From positions 4,712,001-4,776,000 of the forward strand of contig JAXRKN010000043.1 of NCBI GenBank assembly GCA_038502055.1: a stretch of 64,000 nt of DNA. Direction: 5' to 3'. Below the pieces are notes generated by a model. That model had not been told where the DNA came from, made no database searches, and worked only from the letters and a program-made list of their open reading frames with translations. Position 1 is the stretch's first letter; each line of letters begins with the position of its first letter. This DNA is from Tanytarsus gracilentus (lineage: Eukaryota; Arthropoda; Insecta; Diptera; Chironomidae). Both the position numbers and the translations under genes were made by a program. Below, piece after piece: positions 33,701 through 48,300 of the stretch.

Positions 33701-35153
33701 TTAATTCAATTTAACGCGCGAAAAAGTTCGACTTATGCCGCGAACATGGTTGGCAGTGTTGCCATGTGCCCGATGATGTTCCTTCAATCGAATTGAATTG
33801 ATTTCAATGAATCCGGTTGCGGCCGTGTAGTTCAGCTGTCCATGAACATTCATCGATACAAGCTCTTGATTGTAGAGTGAACTTAACGACTCTCGAGCGA
33901 TCACCATGACATTTCCTTTGAACAATTCGACCGTAACACGTCCGTTGACGAATTTCTGTGATTCGTCCAAACATTTTTTGACATATTCGGCTTCGGGGGA
34001 GAACCAAAAGCCATTATAGACGAATTCAGCCATTTTATCAGCGAGGAAACTTTTGATGCGCAAAATTTCTCTATCGAGGCAATAAACTTCCAGGTCTAGA
34101 TGAGCTTCATATAAAATTTTACAACCGGGTGTTTCATAAACGCCACGTGACTTCAAACCAACAAATCGATTCTCAACAATATCAATTCTTCCAATTCCAT
34201 GCTCACCTCCTATTTGATTTAGATATTGTAAAATGTGCAATGGTTGTTCGTATGAACTTCCAGTTGATGCGTTTGTGCAGCGAACTGGAGAACCATTGTT
34301 GAAAACAATATCAAGTTTCACAGGCATGTTTGGTGCATTTGCTGGGTTTTTTGTCATCACATAGACGTCATTCGGTGCTGGTTGCGATGGATCCTCGAGA
34401 ATGCCCGATTCATAGCTGATATGGATGATATTTGCGTCCATACTCCATGGAGCTTTCGATGTTGCTTGCACGGGAATATTTTTCGCTTTCGCATAGTCAA
34501 GCAAGTCGTTTCGACCTTGAAATCTTTCACAAAATTCTGGGAGTCGCCACGGAGCGATAACCTTTAAAAAATGTAAATATCATGACGAATTCTAAGCGTG
34601 CGCTATCAGGTCATACTTTTATGTCAGGGTTCAGTGCATAGCTCGATAACTCGAAGCGAATTTGATCGTTGCCTTTGCCTGTTGCACCGTGCGAGATAAA
34701 GGTGCAGTTGTGCTCTTTTGCTGTCTCTAAATTATGATTGGAAATTAACGACGACATTTAATTTTTTTTAAAAAAGTTTTTACCAATGAGTGCCAACGAG
34801 ATGCAAGGTCTTGCAAGTGAAGTTCCAAGCAGATATCTTTTCTCGTAAATGATTCCCATTTTAATGGCTGGCCACACAAAATGCTCAACAAAGTGAGCTT
34901 TTATGTCCTTAACGATAACGTCACTCGCGCCAATTTTTGTGGCCTTTAAAAATATTTTTTTATCACCTAAATCCTTGTTAAAAAATTATTTTCAATTTAC
35001 TTTATCCTTGGCCGCCTGAAAGTCTTCCTCTTGACCTACGTCAGCCATAAAACAAATGACCTCATAATTTTTCTCCAAAAGCCATTTGAGAATGCAACTC
35101 GTATCGAGTCCGCCTGAATAAGCCAATAACACTCGCGATTTATTCTCTTCCAT
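33701..35153 (-). CDS. ASS1: argininosuccinate synthase (4 exons, complete)
   Basis: Exons, minus strand: 35153-35001, 34943-34784, 34726-34617 and 34561-33701; introns of 57, 57 and 55 bp, all GT..AG, phases 0, 1 and 0. The product is 427 aa, against about 412 in human ASS1. The enzyme joins citrulline and aspartate using ATP to make argininosuccinate, in the cytosol. Seen in the protein: the ATP-pyrophosphatase loop SGGLDTS at 13-19, the YLLGTSLARP segment, SHGATGKGNDQ at 116-126, the family block around APWRLPEF, then HISYESGILE, GIGRIDIVENRFVGLKSRG and a conserved C-terminal NSIRLKEHH. All active-site blocks are intact. It differs by a C-terminal tail of about 15-20 residues rich in Arg, Asn and Ser. 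The gene is isolated, antisense to the exons at 5.2, 30 and 52 kb, and probably nested in an intron. The start is the first ATG, just before the conserved VLLAYSGG. Confidence 0.96.
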
Positions 35154-38100
35154 TTTTTAGAATTAACTTTTACGCTTCGGAGCTCGAAATAGACTAAATT
35201 TATGAATTATCAAATCAATTCAGCATCGAAGAGGTTATCAATTTTTATTTTGAGAGAGGAATTATGCAATATAAAATTTTTTACTCATTCAGAAAAATCA
35301 GTGGATTTCATACAATGTTGGCATGACTGTGCACTTAGTAAAATTAAAAAAATATCGAGTGCATTTTTCAAATTCACTTCAAGCAGCCAAAGTTGTTGCA
35401 AATTTATTCAATTTCCACTCGAATGCTCGAGGTAAAATTTCAGTTTGAAACTACTTAAATTTATAAAAGTTACCTCTTAATACAAATATGAAGGAAGAAC
35501 TTTTATTTCATAAAACAATTTTTCCCCTCAAACTGCGGAGTGAAAAACTTTTTAACATTCTCATTTTACTTTCGCCAAACGATGCTGTTAGAAAAGTTAA
35601 ATTTTACCGTCTTTTAAAAGAAAGTTTGTCACTTTTCTGTTTTTTTTCTCTCTAAATTTGTCAGCACTTGTGTTAAATTTTTTGGTGACACGAGCACAAT
35701 TGAAAATTTTTTTGTTGCTTCGAAATTTAATTTCCCACTTCAAACATCGATTGTGCATTTTGAGAACGGATGACTGCATTCAACGTTTGATGAGTTGAAA
35801 TCAAAGTTCAAACGCCAAAAATTTTCACCATTTGAGTGTGAGCAATTAAACGTTTGTCTGTCACTCTCCAATTAAAAGTGTTTGACTGAAATCAATTTCA
35901 AGTAGTGAGCTTCAAAGTAAATTTAATTGCGCAGTCCTGATTTTTGTGGGATGTTAATATAAAGTGATTTTGTAATAAAATTTATTTCAATAAATTTTGA
36001 GAATTTTCGAATCATTTTGAGTTTCTTTAAATTAAATAATTTCTATCGAAAAATCCGTGCTAAAAATTAATTTTTTAAATCATCCGCGTTCCAGAAAATA
36101 ACTTTGCAAAATGACACTTTTGAATGAGCTCGTTCGAGTTGTAGATGAAAAAATCATTAATTTAATGAATGAATGCCTTTAGCTGATTGCTTTCTTAACG
36201 CAAGTGGAAAAGGAAAATTGTTCAATATTCTTCTTTTTTTGTCATCCGCATTCGTCTCATACCTTTCATCTCCACACCCTCGGAATAATTTTTTCCTCAA
36301 CCACTTTTGCTCTGCCAAGGACGTGAAATATTGTCGCACATTTTCTCATTTTCATTCGTTACGACAAAGCGTTCTCTCATCAAAAGTCTTTTTGAGTCAT
36401 TAACATAAGTGAACGATTCAGGCTTTAGGCTTCATAACTTGTAAAATTTCTACGATTGAGAATGTACCCCAGTTGATAAATGAAATATTCCTTAAACGTG
36501 ACATAAAGAATTCCTCAAAAGACAACTTCAACACTGTAAAATTATTTTCTATTTGAGTAACAATAATTAATAATCATGATGAGATCCCTTTTTTGTGAGA
36601 TAGGATTAATATTGTGGATAAAGCTGACGTATGAAACGCTTAATGGAAAAAGATTTAAAGCTTCTTAAGAACGATAATGAATGACAGAGTGACTCTCGTA
36701 AATCGGTCAAAAATTTTCTGCTTCATAAAATTTAAATAATGATTCTAAGACATTCTGCTGAGTCCCTAACTTTACTCATGTGTATTATCTCTTAAACTTG
36801 TCATGCTTTGGATATCGACTGAATGAGGGTGATGCTCTCATAACCATAATGGGGTAATTTATAAAATTTGTAAAAGTTTAATTTTATAAGATGAAATTTT
36901 GTGATCTATCCCTTTTCTTCTTTTTTGCATATTTTTCTAACAAAATATCTCTTTTAATTTGTGAAATTAAAAATTCAATGCCATTACTTCAAAGCCAAAA
37001 ATACCTCAAAGAGATGCGCACTTCATTAATTTAAACAAAAAAATCACAATTTTTCTTTTGATTTAGAAATTCAATTTAAATTCTTTAATGTTGAAATATT
37101 AGAGGAAAAACTATAACAATATTATTCGATTTGAGCTTAAAAAACAATGGAAAAAGTGGCGTCGTTTGTCATGATTGAATTTCCATATTAAATTTGTTTT
37201 TATTCTCTTCTCGTCGCCTGAAAAAATTCACATGGAAGGAAAGAATAAAAAAATAATGCAAATAATTCAATTATCATCGGAGCGCGCGCAAAGAAAAAGA
37301 GAAAAAATATGTCAGTGACTCGGGGTCACTCTAATATATTTTTATGGCGAGCATCTGGGAACTGGAGAGTTGATAAATTTAATTTAGAAAGAGGGGAGAG
37401 ATTGGAGGCAATTATCAACAGTTTGGTTCTTTCATAGCATCTGCCGATTGTATAATGTCCATTGTTGCTCGAGTCATACAATAATTCAGAATTACATAAG
37501 CATCATGAATGGACTGTATGACGGTTATGTGTGCTAAATTAAATATCATCGCATGGGTTGACTCATACTTTTTGACATTTTTAACACCTTTGCGATGATT
37601 ATTAATGTACTCGTTGCTTTGTGTTGTTCGCTTGCGATGATAATAAATTAAATTCTATAGCATTTCACTTGCCACACACAATTGCTTTTTTCTCCACTTA
37701 ATGGCACAATGCGTTGTCATAAATTACTGAAGAGAGATTTTCACTTAAAGCGTTTTCGTTTAGTGAAAGTTTCTTTGACCACGGGCGTGCAAAAAAATCA
37801 TTAAATCCTTCATGACAGGATAAAGTGAAAATTTATAATTTTTTATTATGTTTGAAATTGTAGAAGTTAAAAGTTATCAAACCACCCACAAGCCGAACTT
37901 AAAAAGAAATCCATCATCTTGAATCTTGATGAGTTTTTAATCAAATTTCACTAGAGCATGAAAAATGGACCCGCACAAATTTCGAGCTATTAATCAAAAC
38001 ATTGCTTCAATTTTTATTTTACGAGAAAGAAATTATGCAGAAATGTAACACGTGCATGAAAAATTTGTATTTTCAAATATCATTGCGCTGAGAGCACTGC

Positions 38101-41100
38101 CATATTGCAAGTTAAGCTCAAGAGCAGGAAAATGAATTTGAAATCCATCAAAACCACTTTAATTCGGTTCTAAGCGAGCACGTTCATAGTTTCCAAATAA
38201 CAAATCCGCATGATGAAAATATTTATTCATTCCTTTCGTACACCAAGCAGCTCGCTTCAGTGCCAGCACTTCCACTCCCCCTACATATGACACATATCAA
38301 TTCTTTTTGTCGCATTTCTCTCTTTTTTTCTCTCATCACTCTCATGTGTACTTTAAGCATAAACAAACGATTCGAGATGCCTGCATAATTTTTTTCTTGT
38401 GTTAAAGAAGAAAAATTATTTGCGAAAAAAGAGATTCTCTAGATATTGAAACGAGAAAAGCTTCGATCACGATTGCGGCTTGCTTTTCTTGAACGTCTTG
38501 TTTTTTTATTTTATATATATAGCAGTGAGAGAAAAATGATGATGAATGACATAAAACAAAATCAAATTTTCTGTATTCATACAGCGAGTGTGTGCATGAT
38601 GCTGGCGAAAGAGTAACGACGATGATGAGAGTAAAAAACATTTATATTTTTTCAAACTCATTCACATGACGTTATGTGCAAAGTCGTCCGGAATGAAAGA
38701 TTGATGGTGAAAAAAAGATTTTTATGAATTTATTAAATTCGTTAAATTTTTTTACTTTGATTCTTAAGATAAAAAAATATAATTCATGTCTCATGACTAC
38801 CAATGATGATATTATGATGAAATAAATCTCGATCCATCTTGCTGTCTTAGATGATGAGCGAAATGACAGCTCAAAAAAAATATTTATTGAAGGAACTTTT
38901 TTTTGAGGAAAATATGGAAAAAATGCTGGAATGGTTCCAAGTGACATTTTTCTAAATTATTGATATCGTGTCATGACAATAAGCAAACAAGCAGCATAAG
39001 AAGGACTAATTCAATTAATTTCCTCGGGATGAGAAAATCATTATTTATAAATCGTCGGTTCGTGACAGGACGCTGTGCTTTGCTGCTTTGCAGAGTCAGA
39101 AGTCACTGCAGCTGCTTTTCTCTCCACTAAATTAATGATCTTTCACCAAAACTGCTTTTCTTTGCGCTCAATTCACTTCCATTACAGCTGAAATAGCATT
39201 CAGTGTGGTGCGGTGGCTTTCAAATTGCATGTCATGTTGTATTATTAGTGTGAGCAAAATAAACTCACATCGCATAAAATATCCAGCTGCAAATGCCATC
39301 ATCTACAAACTTCAAGTATCACCATTGTCACTCTCAATGAAATCGTGTGGCGAGTGTAAAAAGCCATACATGACGTTCGAGGGAAACTTTTACAAGTGAC
39401 AAAATATAAATGCGACATGATGAGAAGCTAAAGGCGGAGGATAAGCATGTGTATGTGAATTTCACAAACTCTACGTGATAAAAGACTTAAAGCAAGCACA
39501 TGTCAGTACTATTCAATATCAAATTTCAAACACACTTCTCAAAAGCTCTGCTTTTTATTTGAAACAATTGTTCAAACCAATTTTCGATCAATTCTAATGA
39601 TGGCAATTTAAAGCGACGCATTGATGTAAAAAATTTATTTCTTCAAGTGACTTTAAATTGACTTTGAGATGATTTACGTTATTTTTTGAAAATTATTTTT
39701 TAAACTTTTTTTCTAATCCATGGCAGTTCAAACCATTAGAGTTAAACCCTATAAATCTTTTCTTTTTCTCTACACACCAAATGGTTCCAAAAACACAGGA
39801 AAATAAATAAGCAAAGGGGATTCAATAAGATTGAGGATCTTGAAGTTCAAATGGAAAAAAGATATTGTGTCACCAGAATGTCTCTCATGAATTAAGCCAA
39901 TTGGAATAGTTGTCATTTTTCTTATCTTTAAATCCCTTCCAGTTTTTATCCTTTCTGGTTTTTTTTTGGGCAAGCATAACCACATTTGTGGAGTGTCTCA
40001 GAAGCGGAACAGGGTCAAGAGACACACAAAAAAGAGAAATTGACGGGCTTAAATTTATTCCGATGGGAAATCAATATCGACAATCTTTCTAATTTAACTT
40101 GCATTATTTTTCTTCTCTCTTTTCCTCAACACTTTTGACATCCTCCCATACAACGTGCTTATCGATTTCATTTGATATCCAATCATACGAACGTTTTCAT
40201 TTTGATATTCTCTTAATTCCATTTTGTATTTCGAATGCAATGTCTGATATCGAATGTCGTCAGTCAATTGATGATGTTAATTAAAATTACAAGGAAAAAT
40301 GAACTAGAGATTATTTCCATGCCAGTGAAATTTCAAAAGCACTTCTTTCTTTTGATATCAAAGTCTATTGCCTTCTCGTACAGAAAATAAAAGCAAATTT
40401 TGTCGTCATGTTTTCGAGCAAGTGACCTTTTATTTTATGCCTTTTCCATTTCGAGAATGACTATACTAACTCAAACCCACGCACGGACTTTGATTCAAGT
40501 CAATGAAGCGTAAAAATGGGAAAATAAAGGCAGAAAAATGTCCTCGTTAGCATCATCGAGTATGCGAGAAGTGAAGTCGAAAGCAGAACGACAACGAGGA
40601 CGATTGGCGAGAGCTCAATATTTACATTTCTAGTGCGAGCACACAATAACCAAATTAAAGTGCCACAACTAGCGTTCTCTCGCTCAATTTCTCGGCCCAT
40701 ATGTGTTCGATTTTGGATGTGTTTCATTCACTTTTGTGATGATAAATTTAGTGGAAATAATTTTTTTAAGAATTTGCTCAACGAATCAAAAAAAGTGAAA
40801 GATTCCATCAAGGTAATACTAAAGTAATTTAAGGATTCGAACCTAATATTTTTTCATATTTTTATACATGCCAGACTGATGGTGTGTTATCAATAATATC
40901 TTTCTCTATTATAAATCAGCAAAAATGAGCATAAACACAGCTAGAGAAAAATGAAGAATAATCTTTCGACTGTGTTACCTTCATGCGAGCAATTTTTCTT
41001 TTCTTTTTCCGACTCTATTACCAACCTTCGCATTTTTATTCTAAGAATATCGGGAAGCATGTGGATAAGAAGAAGAAGAAATTGAGTATCTTGAGAAAGT

Positions 41101-42208
41101 TTTCAGCCATTTTCAAGTTGCTTTGCTAGGAGATATTGCTTGGCATGCGTATACGGTGTCTTTTTTGATAAATTGAACTTCTGCTCTTAGCATCAATTTT
41201 ATTTTATGGTCCCAGGGTATCACCACCACGATATTGTGCCAGAAATTCCATTTGTTAGAAATCAAATTATGTTTGCTGATATTGCAGTTGCAGATGAATT
41301 TAAAATAATTCAGAACTTTGGGGGGTTGGGAGGCGATTTGAGACTATTTTAAGCATAAATTCGGAATCTTTTCTAAATTGCGGCAATTTTAATTAATAAC
41401 CCATAATTTTCTGAGCTCAAACCGCAATCATGGAAGCTCTCTTCAAACATCGAAATTGAAATTAATTAAATAATATATTTTTGTGAGTTATTGCAGTGGT
41501 TGACGATGATGATGAAAATTGTCGAGAGAACTGTGTACATGTTAACCACACGCAGGTGTCACAAAAATCTCTATCCCGATAATTACCGAATGGATTTGTG
41601 TCATAATCATCATAAATTATAATTTTCACTAGCACACACATGCTTACACAAATTATTGGATTGGTGAAAATCAATTATCTTCAGCAAAAACAAAAGCTTT
41701 CATAATCGAGCGCACGACAAAAATTTATTTCCACATACACATTAATTTTACTCCAAGGCATTTAATTCTCTAATATTTTAAGCGTCTCTGATGATTTTGT
41801 TAATTACACTCTGAGCTCAATTGTTGTTGAAATTTATACAAATATTTTGAATTGAGATGAAAATGAACAATTTTGATTGTTTTGAAATAATATGAAGCAA
41901 AATGTAGCATCTGCGCGAGTAATAGCAAAATCTCGAAGAAATTTTTAGTGCACGGAATGTCAAGAGCGAAAACATTTTCTTTTCATTAATTCTATGTTGC
42001 TGAAATTTATTTCAATATTGCAGATTTGAACGAAAAAAAATATTTCAATAAGTCAAGAGAATTTGCTCGTTAAATCTAATTGAGGGTATTCGAGAAAAAT
42101 GACTGCAGCAAGAGCACGAATCAATAGAAAAAAAATACAAAATACGTGAATGAATTGAATCAAACATTTTTTTAGCTCCGAAAATATTTGAATGATTAAC
42201 AAAAATAT
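35154..42208. other. long non-coding stretch, promoter side of argininosuccinate synthase
   Basis: AT-rich. The first few hundred bases presumably contain the promoter of the minus-strand argininosuccinate synthase, but no TATA or initiator could be singled out. A moderately GC-rich patch at 39050-39370 has a 64-residue open frame without splice support. Nothing else was recognised. Confidence 0.45.
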
Positions 42209-42238
42209 TTTTTTCTCTTACTTTCATTGCAGGTACGT
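42209..42238 (+). promoter_or_regulatory. candidate recursive splice site (RSS2)
   Basis: Tract tttctcttactttcattgcag ends (CAG) at 42232, directly followed by GTACGT. Strong 3' splice site abutting a good 5' splice site. Confidence 0.45.
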
Positions 42239-42320
42239 TCAATGAAAATTTAATCGAACAGAAAAAGGGATGAGAGAATGGGAAATGAGTCAGAATGAAA
42301 AAGGGTTGCAATTTTCTTAA
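42233..42320 (+). other. candidate 88-nt non-coding exon
   Basis: Bounded by the acceptor at 42232 and a perfect GTAAGT donor at 42321. It contains short open frames that all stop within it; the longest, M-R-E-W-E..., ends in a TAA exactly at the donor. It could only be a leader exon, a poison cassette, or an exon normally removed by resplicing. No homology. Confidence 0.35.
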
Positions 42321-45300
42321 GTAAGTAGATGAAAGAATTTTAATGTGTTTGCTGCGAGTGAAAGACGACTTCAAACGCGCAGCTGTTGGAGCTATTAGTG
42401 AGATTAAGTAAGAACCTAGAGTGAAGTCGGAAACGAAATATGTTCTCGCTAACAACCTTTAGCTTTTATCTCTTCAATTTCTCAGAAAGAAGTCCATTAA
42501 TTCACATTTTATTATCTTAATTCTCGAAAATGAAAGGAAATTCTAGATGGGAATGTAAATTTTAATTGAACATCATGTAGCTTGGCCTCTCGACTCTCTA
42601 ACAGATAAAGAGGATTTAAATAAATTATGTCAATTCAAGTAGTAAAAGATGAAATATTATTCTTTCATAAAGTTCAACATCATCCACAAACGCATCCCTC
42701 TCTGAATTATTCAAAATTATTTTTATTTTATTAAGGATCATAAACAAGTATTTCTTGTACGCTCTCAAAAACAGAAGCGATATCTTGATGAAATATTCCA
42801 AGACATAAAATGAGTTATGAGCCATCAATCAATTATAAAATGTACGGACAGCATCTCAGTACCTATTTATATGCAAGGATAAACGAGGGAGCCTGTTAAA
42901 AAAATATGAACCATCTCTGTCAGTGAGTTAGCAGGAGAGAAAAATTATTGCTGATGTGAAATCCGCGTTGGGAATATTTTTCATCCTTAAAGAAGTGAAA
43001 TTTAAAGCATCTTCTGTGCATTATCGCACTCGAGAGTTCGCACACGATTTTATTGTTATTTTTGTGGAGCAAAAAATATTTACCCAAAATGTCAACGCTC
43101 ATATCAACTTTATAGTTGAAAGTTTCCTTAAAAAATTCATGCGATGCTGAGTTTGAAAATAAGCAATTTATATGTGAGAGAAAAGTAATGAGATACTTAA
43201 GGTATTTTTATGAGGTTTTATTGCCATTGAACTCAGGAGAAAAAACCTCGGTCGTTTAACTTTTTTCAAATTTATAGTTGAAATTTTCTTTTTAAAAAAT
43301 ACAAATTTAAAATTGATGTGGCACAAAAAATAAAACTCTTGAAATTTGACGCCGTTTCCTGTTGTTATTTTTTAAACAACAACAACAAACAAAATTCTGC
43401 TCCTGGATCATCCCCTAGATGATATTTTCGCTACTAAATTTAATAGCTTCGAGGCATTTTATTAGCTTTTAAATTTCCACCCACGTAAAAATAATAAAAC
43501 AAATGAAAAATTTATGTGCCCTCCGTTGAAATGTCGCAGGGAGAGGTTGAAGAGAGATGTTTGTCCTTTTTATCTCGCTATCCAATTTTCGTTGTTCCCT
43601 TAGTTTTTGGAATGAATTATAAATATTCAACGTAGAATGAAAAATGTCCATGAAAACTTCAAAAATTACCGAGCTTATTTTTTGATCCTTCCGGCAACGA
43701 CGGTTGCGTCAATCCGGTGGCTGCTTCTTCGAATGAACGCAAAAAATAAAATTTATTTTGACGTTCGCGGAAAATTATACTAGAGAGGCTCTAAAAGACG
43801 ATAATAGAGATTTCACGATAGATTTATTGTATTTCGATCACGATTTTCGAAAGAGATGAGCCTAAAAATCCCATTCTTGAAAATCTAATGCAATGCCACA
43901 GTCAAGAGCGGATAAAAGTTATTTTGCATACATAAAAAAAGGGGAGTTTGGCCCTTAAATTGAAATTTATTGCGTTCAGATATGGAGAATGATGATTCAG
44001 GGGAGTAGATTTTGCCAAAAGCATTGCTGAAGTCAATACCATTATTTTGCATTTTAAAACCAAACAGCTTGAGCGAGAGAGAGAGAAAAAAAGGGGAACA
44101 ATGGAAGATTTCAATCAAAGATTTTTGGTTGCATAATATTCAATGCTTTATGCTGAGATTGATTTTAGATTACTTTTTCTAGGTCAATAAAGAAGAAAAT
44201 TCGAATAATGCGGTTTTTATAGAATAAACGGAAGAAAAGAGCTCGAAATGATTCGAGTTTTTTTATGTCAAGGGATGCAAATTTGATTACATTAAAAAAT
44301 TTAATTATTTTTTTAAAAATGGAGGAAAAAATTTTTAATACAATTTTTAATTAAATCATTTTCAAAGTTTCCACCCCTTGATGAATTTTCTCATCCTCTC
44401 ATCAAGTGTGTAACTATATTCAAATCCATTCATCATCCATTGTACCATAAATCTCCCTAGAAAAGGAAATTCATCAAATAATTCCATCCATTTTTCTTTC
44501 TCACTCAACTTTTGCTAATTGCGAAGGAAAAAAATTAAATAAATTCAATTTGTTATTAATTCGAGCATTAAAAAGTTCAAGAAATTTTGCCGCCTCGTCC
44601 TAATTAAGTTTAATTTCTTTGTTTAATGAAAAATTTAATCTCGGATAATTTTGAACGAAATCTACTGAAACTGTCGCACTTGCTAAAGTTTCAATTTCGC
44701 AGAAAAATTAAACGAGAAAAATCTCGAGCGATGACGGCGGTTGATAGTAATCTGATGGTGGCAAATCATAAAAAATAGCTGATGAAGGAAAAAGTTTTAC
44801 AGTCAAAAAAAATATTTATTCCAATTTACCAGGATTAAAGTTATTACAAAATTAAATTCCAACAACATTTTGAGTTTCTAAATTCATTTTTTTCCATTTG
44901 ATAGAACGCAAAGAAGTAAATAGCGGGGATTGAAAAGTAATCAGATAATTTTTATGTCGTTAACCATAATGAAATGAATTGAATTGAGTGAGGGATTGAT
45001 AGAGGACGACAGAAAGTACTTTCCAATTTTTTTCTTCTAGCGAATACTTAATAAGAGTTAAGAGTACAATTTAAAGGGGTTTTCTTTCCAATCCGCTTGA
45101 TTTTTACTTTCAAGTTGCCAACCCGATAGCATCTTAAGCTCCTTTTCTGTAATGGGAAAATTTCTAATTACAAATTGCTTTTAATTCTTCATTTTAATTG
45201 ACGTTGTTTTCTATTTATTGCCGACGTCAAATAACGACGGCGAATTAATACATCTGCTGTGAAGGCGCGGCAAGATGTTCATAAAAATTCAATTTCAAAA

Positions 45301-48300
45301 TTATTAATCCTGAGCGAAATTTGAATTCACGCGAAAGAAAATTATTGAAGAGATTTTATATGATCATAAAACTTTTTCACTTGCAAACTTATTCTGCGAC
45401 TTAAGTGCCTCTAAATGCGACGAACACACACACTCATTTATTTTTTACATTCACGCGAGCGTGAGTGAAAAAGTTGCAAAAAGGATTTTCTTTACAAGAT
45501 TTTCCGTACTTATGAGCTCTCGGCATTTCTTTCCTGGTATAGCAAATCTATGTTCCACGTCGTTTGCGAACGGCAACGAAAACAAGAATATTTTCTGATG
45601 AAGGATAAAGACAGGCTTTAAGCGACTGTTGCTATTTCAATTCAAAATCACTCGTTTTATGTTCATAAGCGGGAGTGTATTTGTGTGAGGATTGAAGCAT
45701 CTTTTTATCTCTTATCTTACGAAAAAAAACACATAACCATGTAAGGCTGCATCTGTATAAATTAGAAGAAATTACATCTCGTTTCGTTTACTATAACACA
45801 CAAAAGAAAATGGGGAGAAAGTTGCTTGGAAGAACAAATATATTCTAATTTATTGTGTCAATAAAAACCATATGCAAGCATGCCTTCATCCACACGCATT
45901 TCATACGGTTCGTTGGTGGCAAAGAGAGACATAGAGAAAGTTTGAAAGTAAAATTTCTTCTGAAAACATTTTTGTGGACTGTTTTAATGCAGATTATCTA
46001 AGTTTTCTACTTCTTGTTGATTGAGGTAGTTCTCGTGTAAAAATTTGTGTAAAATAAGTGAAAGATAAAAATTTGTTTTCAACATTTTCAGCATTTTTTT
46101 GCAAGCTTGAAGATGGAAAAATTGAAAAAAATTTCGACAATTGTAATTTTAACAAATTTTAACCAAACTTCAGAAAATGTCGAGTTTTGAATTATTTTTT
46201 CATGATATTTCAAATTTTTTCGAGCTCACGTGTGAAATTTTTCTCACCCATGAAAGTGAAATTTCATTCATGACGGCTTATGACAGATGTTAGAGCATAT
46301 TGAGTGTGAATTTTTTGAGAGATTCTTTGCTCGAAAAACGTGTACACTAAAAGATTTTAGACTTCTTCTCTCATATTTGTGTCGTTTCACGATTATGCTG
46401 AATATGGCATATTCTTATATAAGAGCTAATAATAAGGGATGACATGATATACAAATTTGCTTATGAGCAATCGTTGTAAGACTCACGAAAGCATAAAATT
46501 TCATTATACTCGTGATATTTAACTTTAAATATTTAGAGAGGAAAAGATAAACAAAAGCTGTTGTACAACAATTCCAATTCAATCCCTTTTTCGGAAAAAG
46601 GATCATGCATATATGAAGATTTAATTATTTACTGATAAAAATTACTTTGAGGATAACGACCAAAAAGTTTTCCGCTATTAAACAAACCTTCGCCATAATT
46701 ATATCCTGCATATATGAGCATCTCATAGGTTGAAAAGTTTTAAATTATAAAAAAGAAATACTCTTGACTCTTTAATGTTGCCATAGGATACTTGTAACTT
46801 TTTTCTTGTTTGTAGCAGGGAAATATTGACACGCAAAAAAAGAAGAGGTTTTGTTAGGCTTGAAATGGATCTTTTGTTAGACCATTTAAAATATATTTTT
46901 ACACGCATTCATTAAAACGTCTCCAAGATAGAAATAAATAAGGCTGTCTTCAAGGAAGGAAGTGTTTAAAAATATGAAAGTGGAAAAAATTCTCAGAAGG
47001 TCAAAACTGATGATTTAAAGGAATTAATTAGGTGTGCAAATTTGAGTTGTTTGGGATGTCCTAAAAAAGTGTAAGGAAGCGATGAATTTTTAACCTTTTA
47101 TGAAAATATTTAGTGGAAATTTAAAATTTAACTAAAGTTTAATTTTCGACGATTTTTCAAGCAAATTTAATTTTTATCGTGAAAAAGCTTTAGAACGTGT
47201 TCATTAATCATTTTAAAATGTAACATTTTCCCGACCGAAGGTAATCAAGGACAACAAGTGATTCTTTAGAAATTTAATGGAGGTTTCGTTTGTGTTCACT
47301 TTCCATATTCTCATCGAGTATCGATTAACAGGAAGGTGAAAGCAATTGAAATTTCATGACTGACAGGGCTTTTCAAAAGTGAAATGCCTTCAAAATGTCT
47401 GTTTCTTTTACGACGAGGGAAAGATTGATGTTCACCTGGCTCCATTTCACAGATCAAATGGCTGTATAGAGGATTTTTTTTGTGAACATTTTTACTAAAT
47501 TTAAAAAATCTCAATTTTAAGCTTCTAATTTTTTCCCAATACAAAATTTCTAATGACTTATAAATAATTCTTTCTTAACGTCACGTCGTCTCATAGAAAA
47601 TCAATAAATTTATTTCTCCTCATAAGAGCATTATGTCTACTTATCACTTATTGAGATCTTTTTAATACTTGATCATCAAATTATGCAATTTCATATTTCT
47701 TTCTTTGTCACATTCTGCACTTTCATCAATTGATTTATTGTCCTTGCTTTTGTTATAGAGAGAAAATAAACTTTTTTCTCTTACGACACATTCAACCCGC
47801 ACTACTGTGCCAAATTTATTTCCACCACCATCATCATCGTCTCGATATGTGAGAAAATAAGAAAACTTTTGTCCTATTCTCTAAAAGAATTGTGCCATAA
47901 ATTGAAGCCCGAAATAGAGAGATGTGACAAAAGAAATATTGAAGGAATAAAAAGAAGAACCATGGGGGAAGGTCTCGGTCAACTGCCAACAAGTGAAATA
48001 AGTAGGCCCAATTTATAGCCGATGATGAGCTTGATTGTGTTCATGTTGGAAAAATATCCAATTTACGTGAGAGATCAATATTTTGTTGATTTAAAGTAAA
48101 TAGAAGCTTTGATGAAGGCAACGGGCGGAAATAGCTGGAAGAACGATAAATGTAGGTCAACATTGTTATCGAGCACAAAAGTTGATTGAATTTTCGAAAG
48201 CTTTATTGAAGTACTCAATGATAGAGAAAAACCTGCTGTTATTTTCTTCTTTCGATCTTATAAAATTCAATAGAAAGTTAAACAGGACTGAAAAAATATT

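Noticed and set aside
39205..39399. 64-residue plus-strand frame in a GC-richer patch
   Set aside because: No ATG in good context, no splice pairing and no recognised domain.
40832..40843. tRNA B-box-like string (ggattcgaacct, minus strand)
   Set aside because: No matching A box, acceptor stem or anticodon arm at the right spacing.
42045..42455. Minus-strand 136-residue frame near RSS2
   Set aside because: No family resemblance. It overlaps a region with strong plus-strand splice signals and has random composition.
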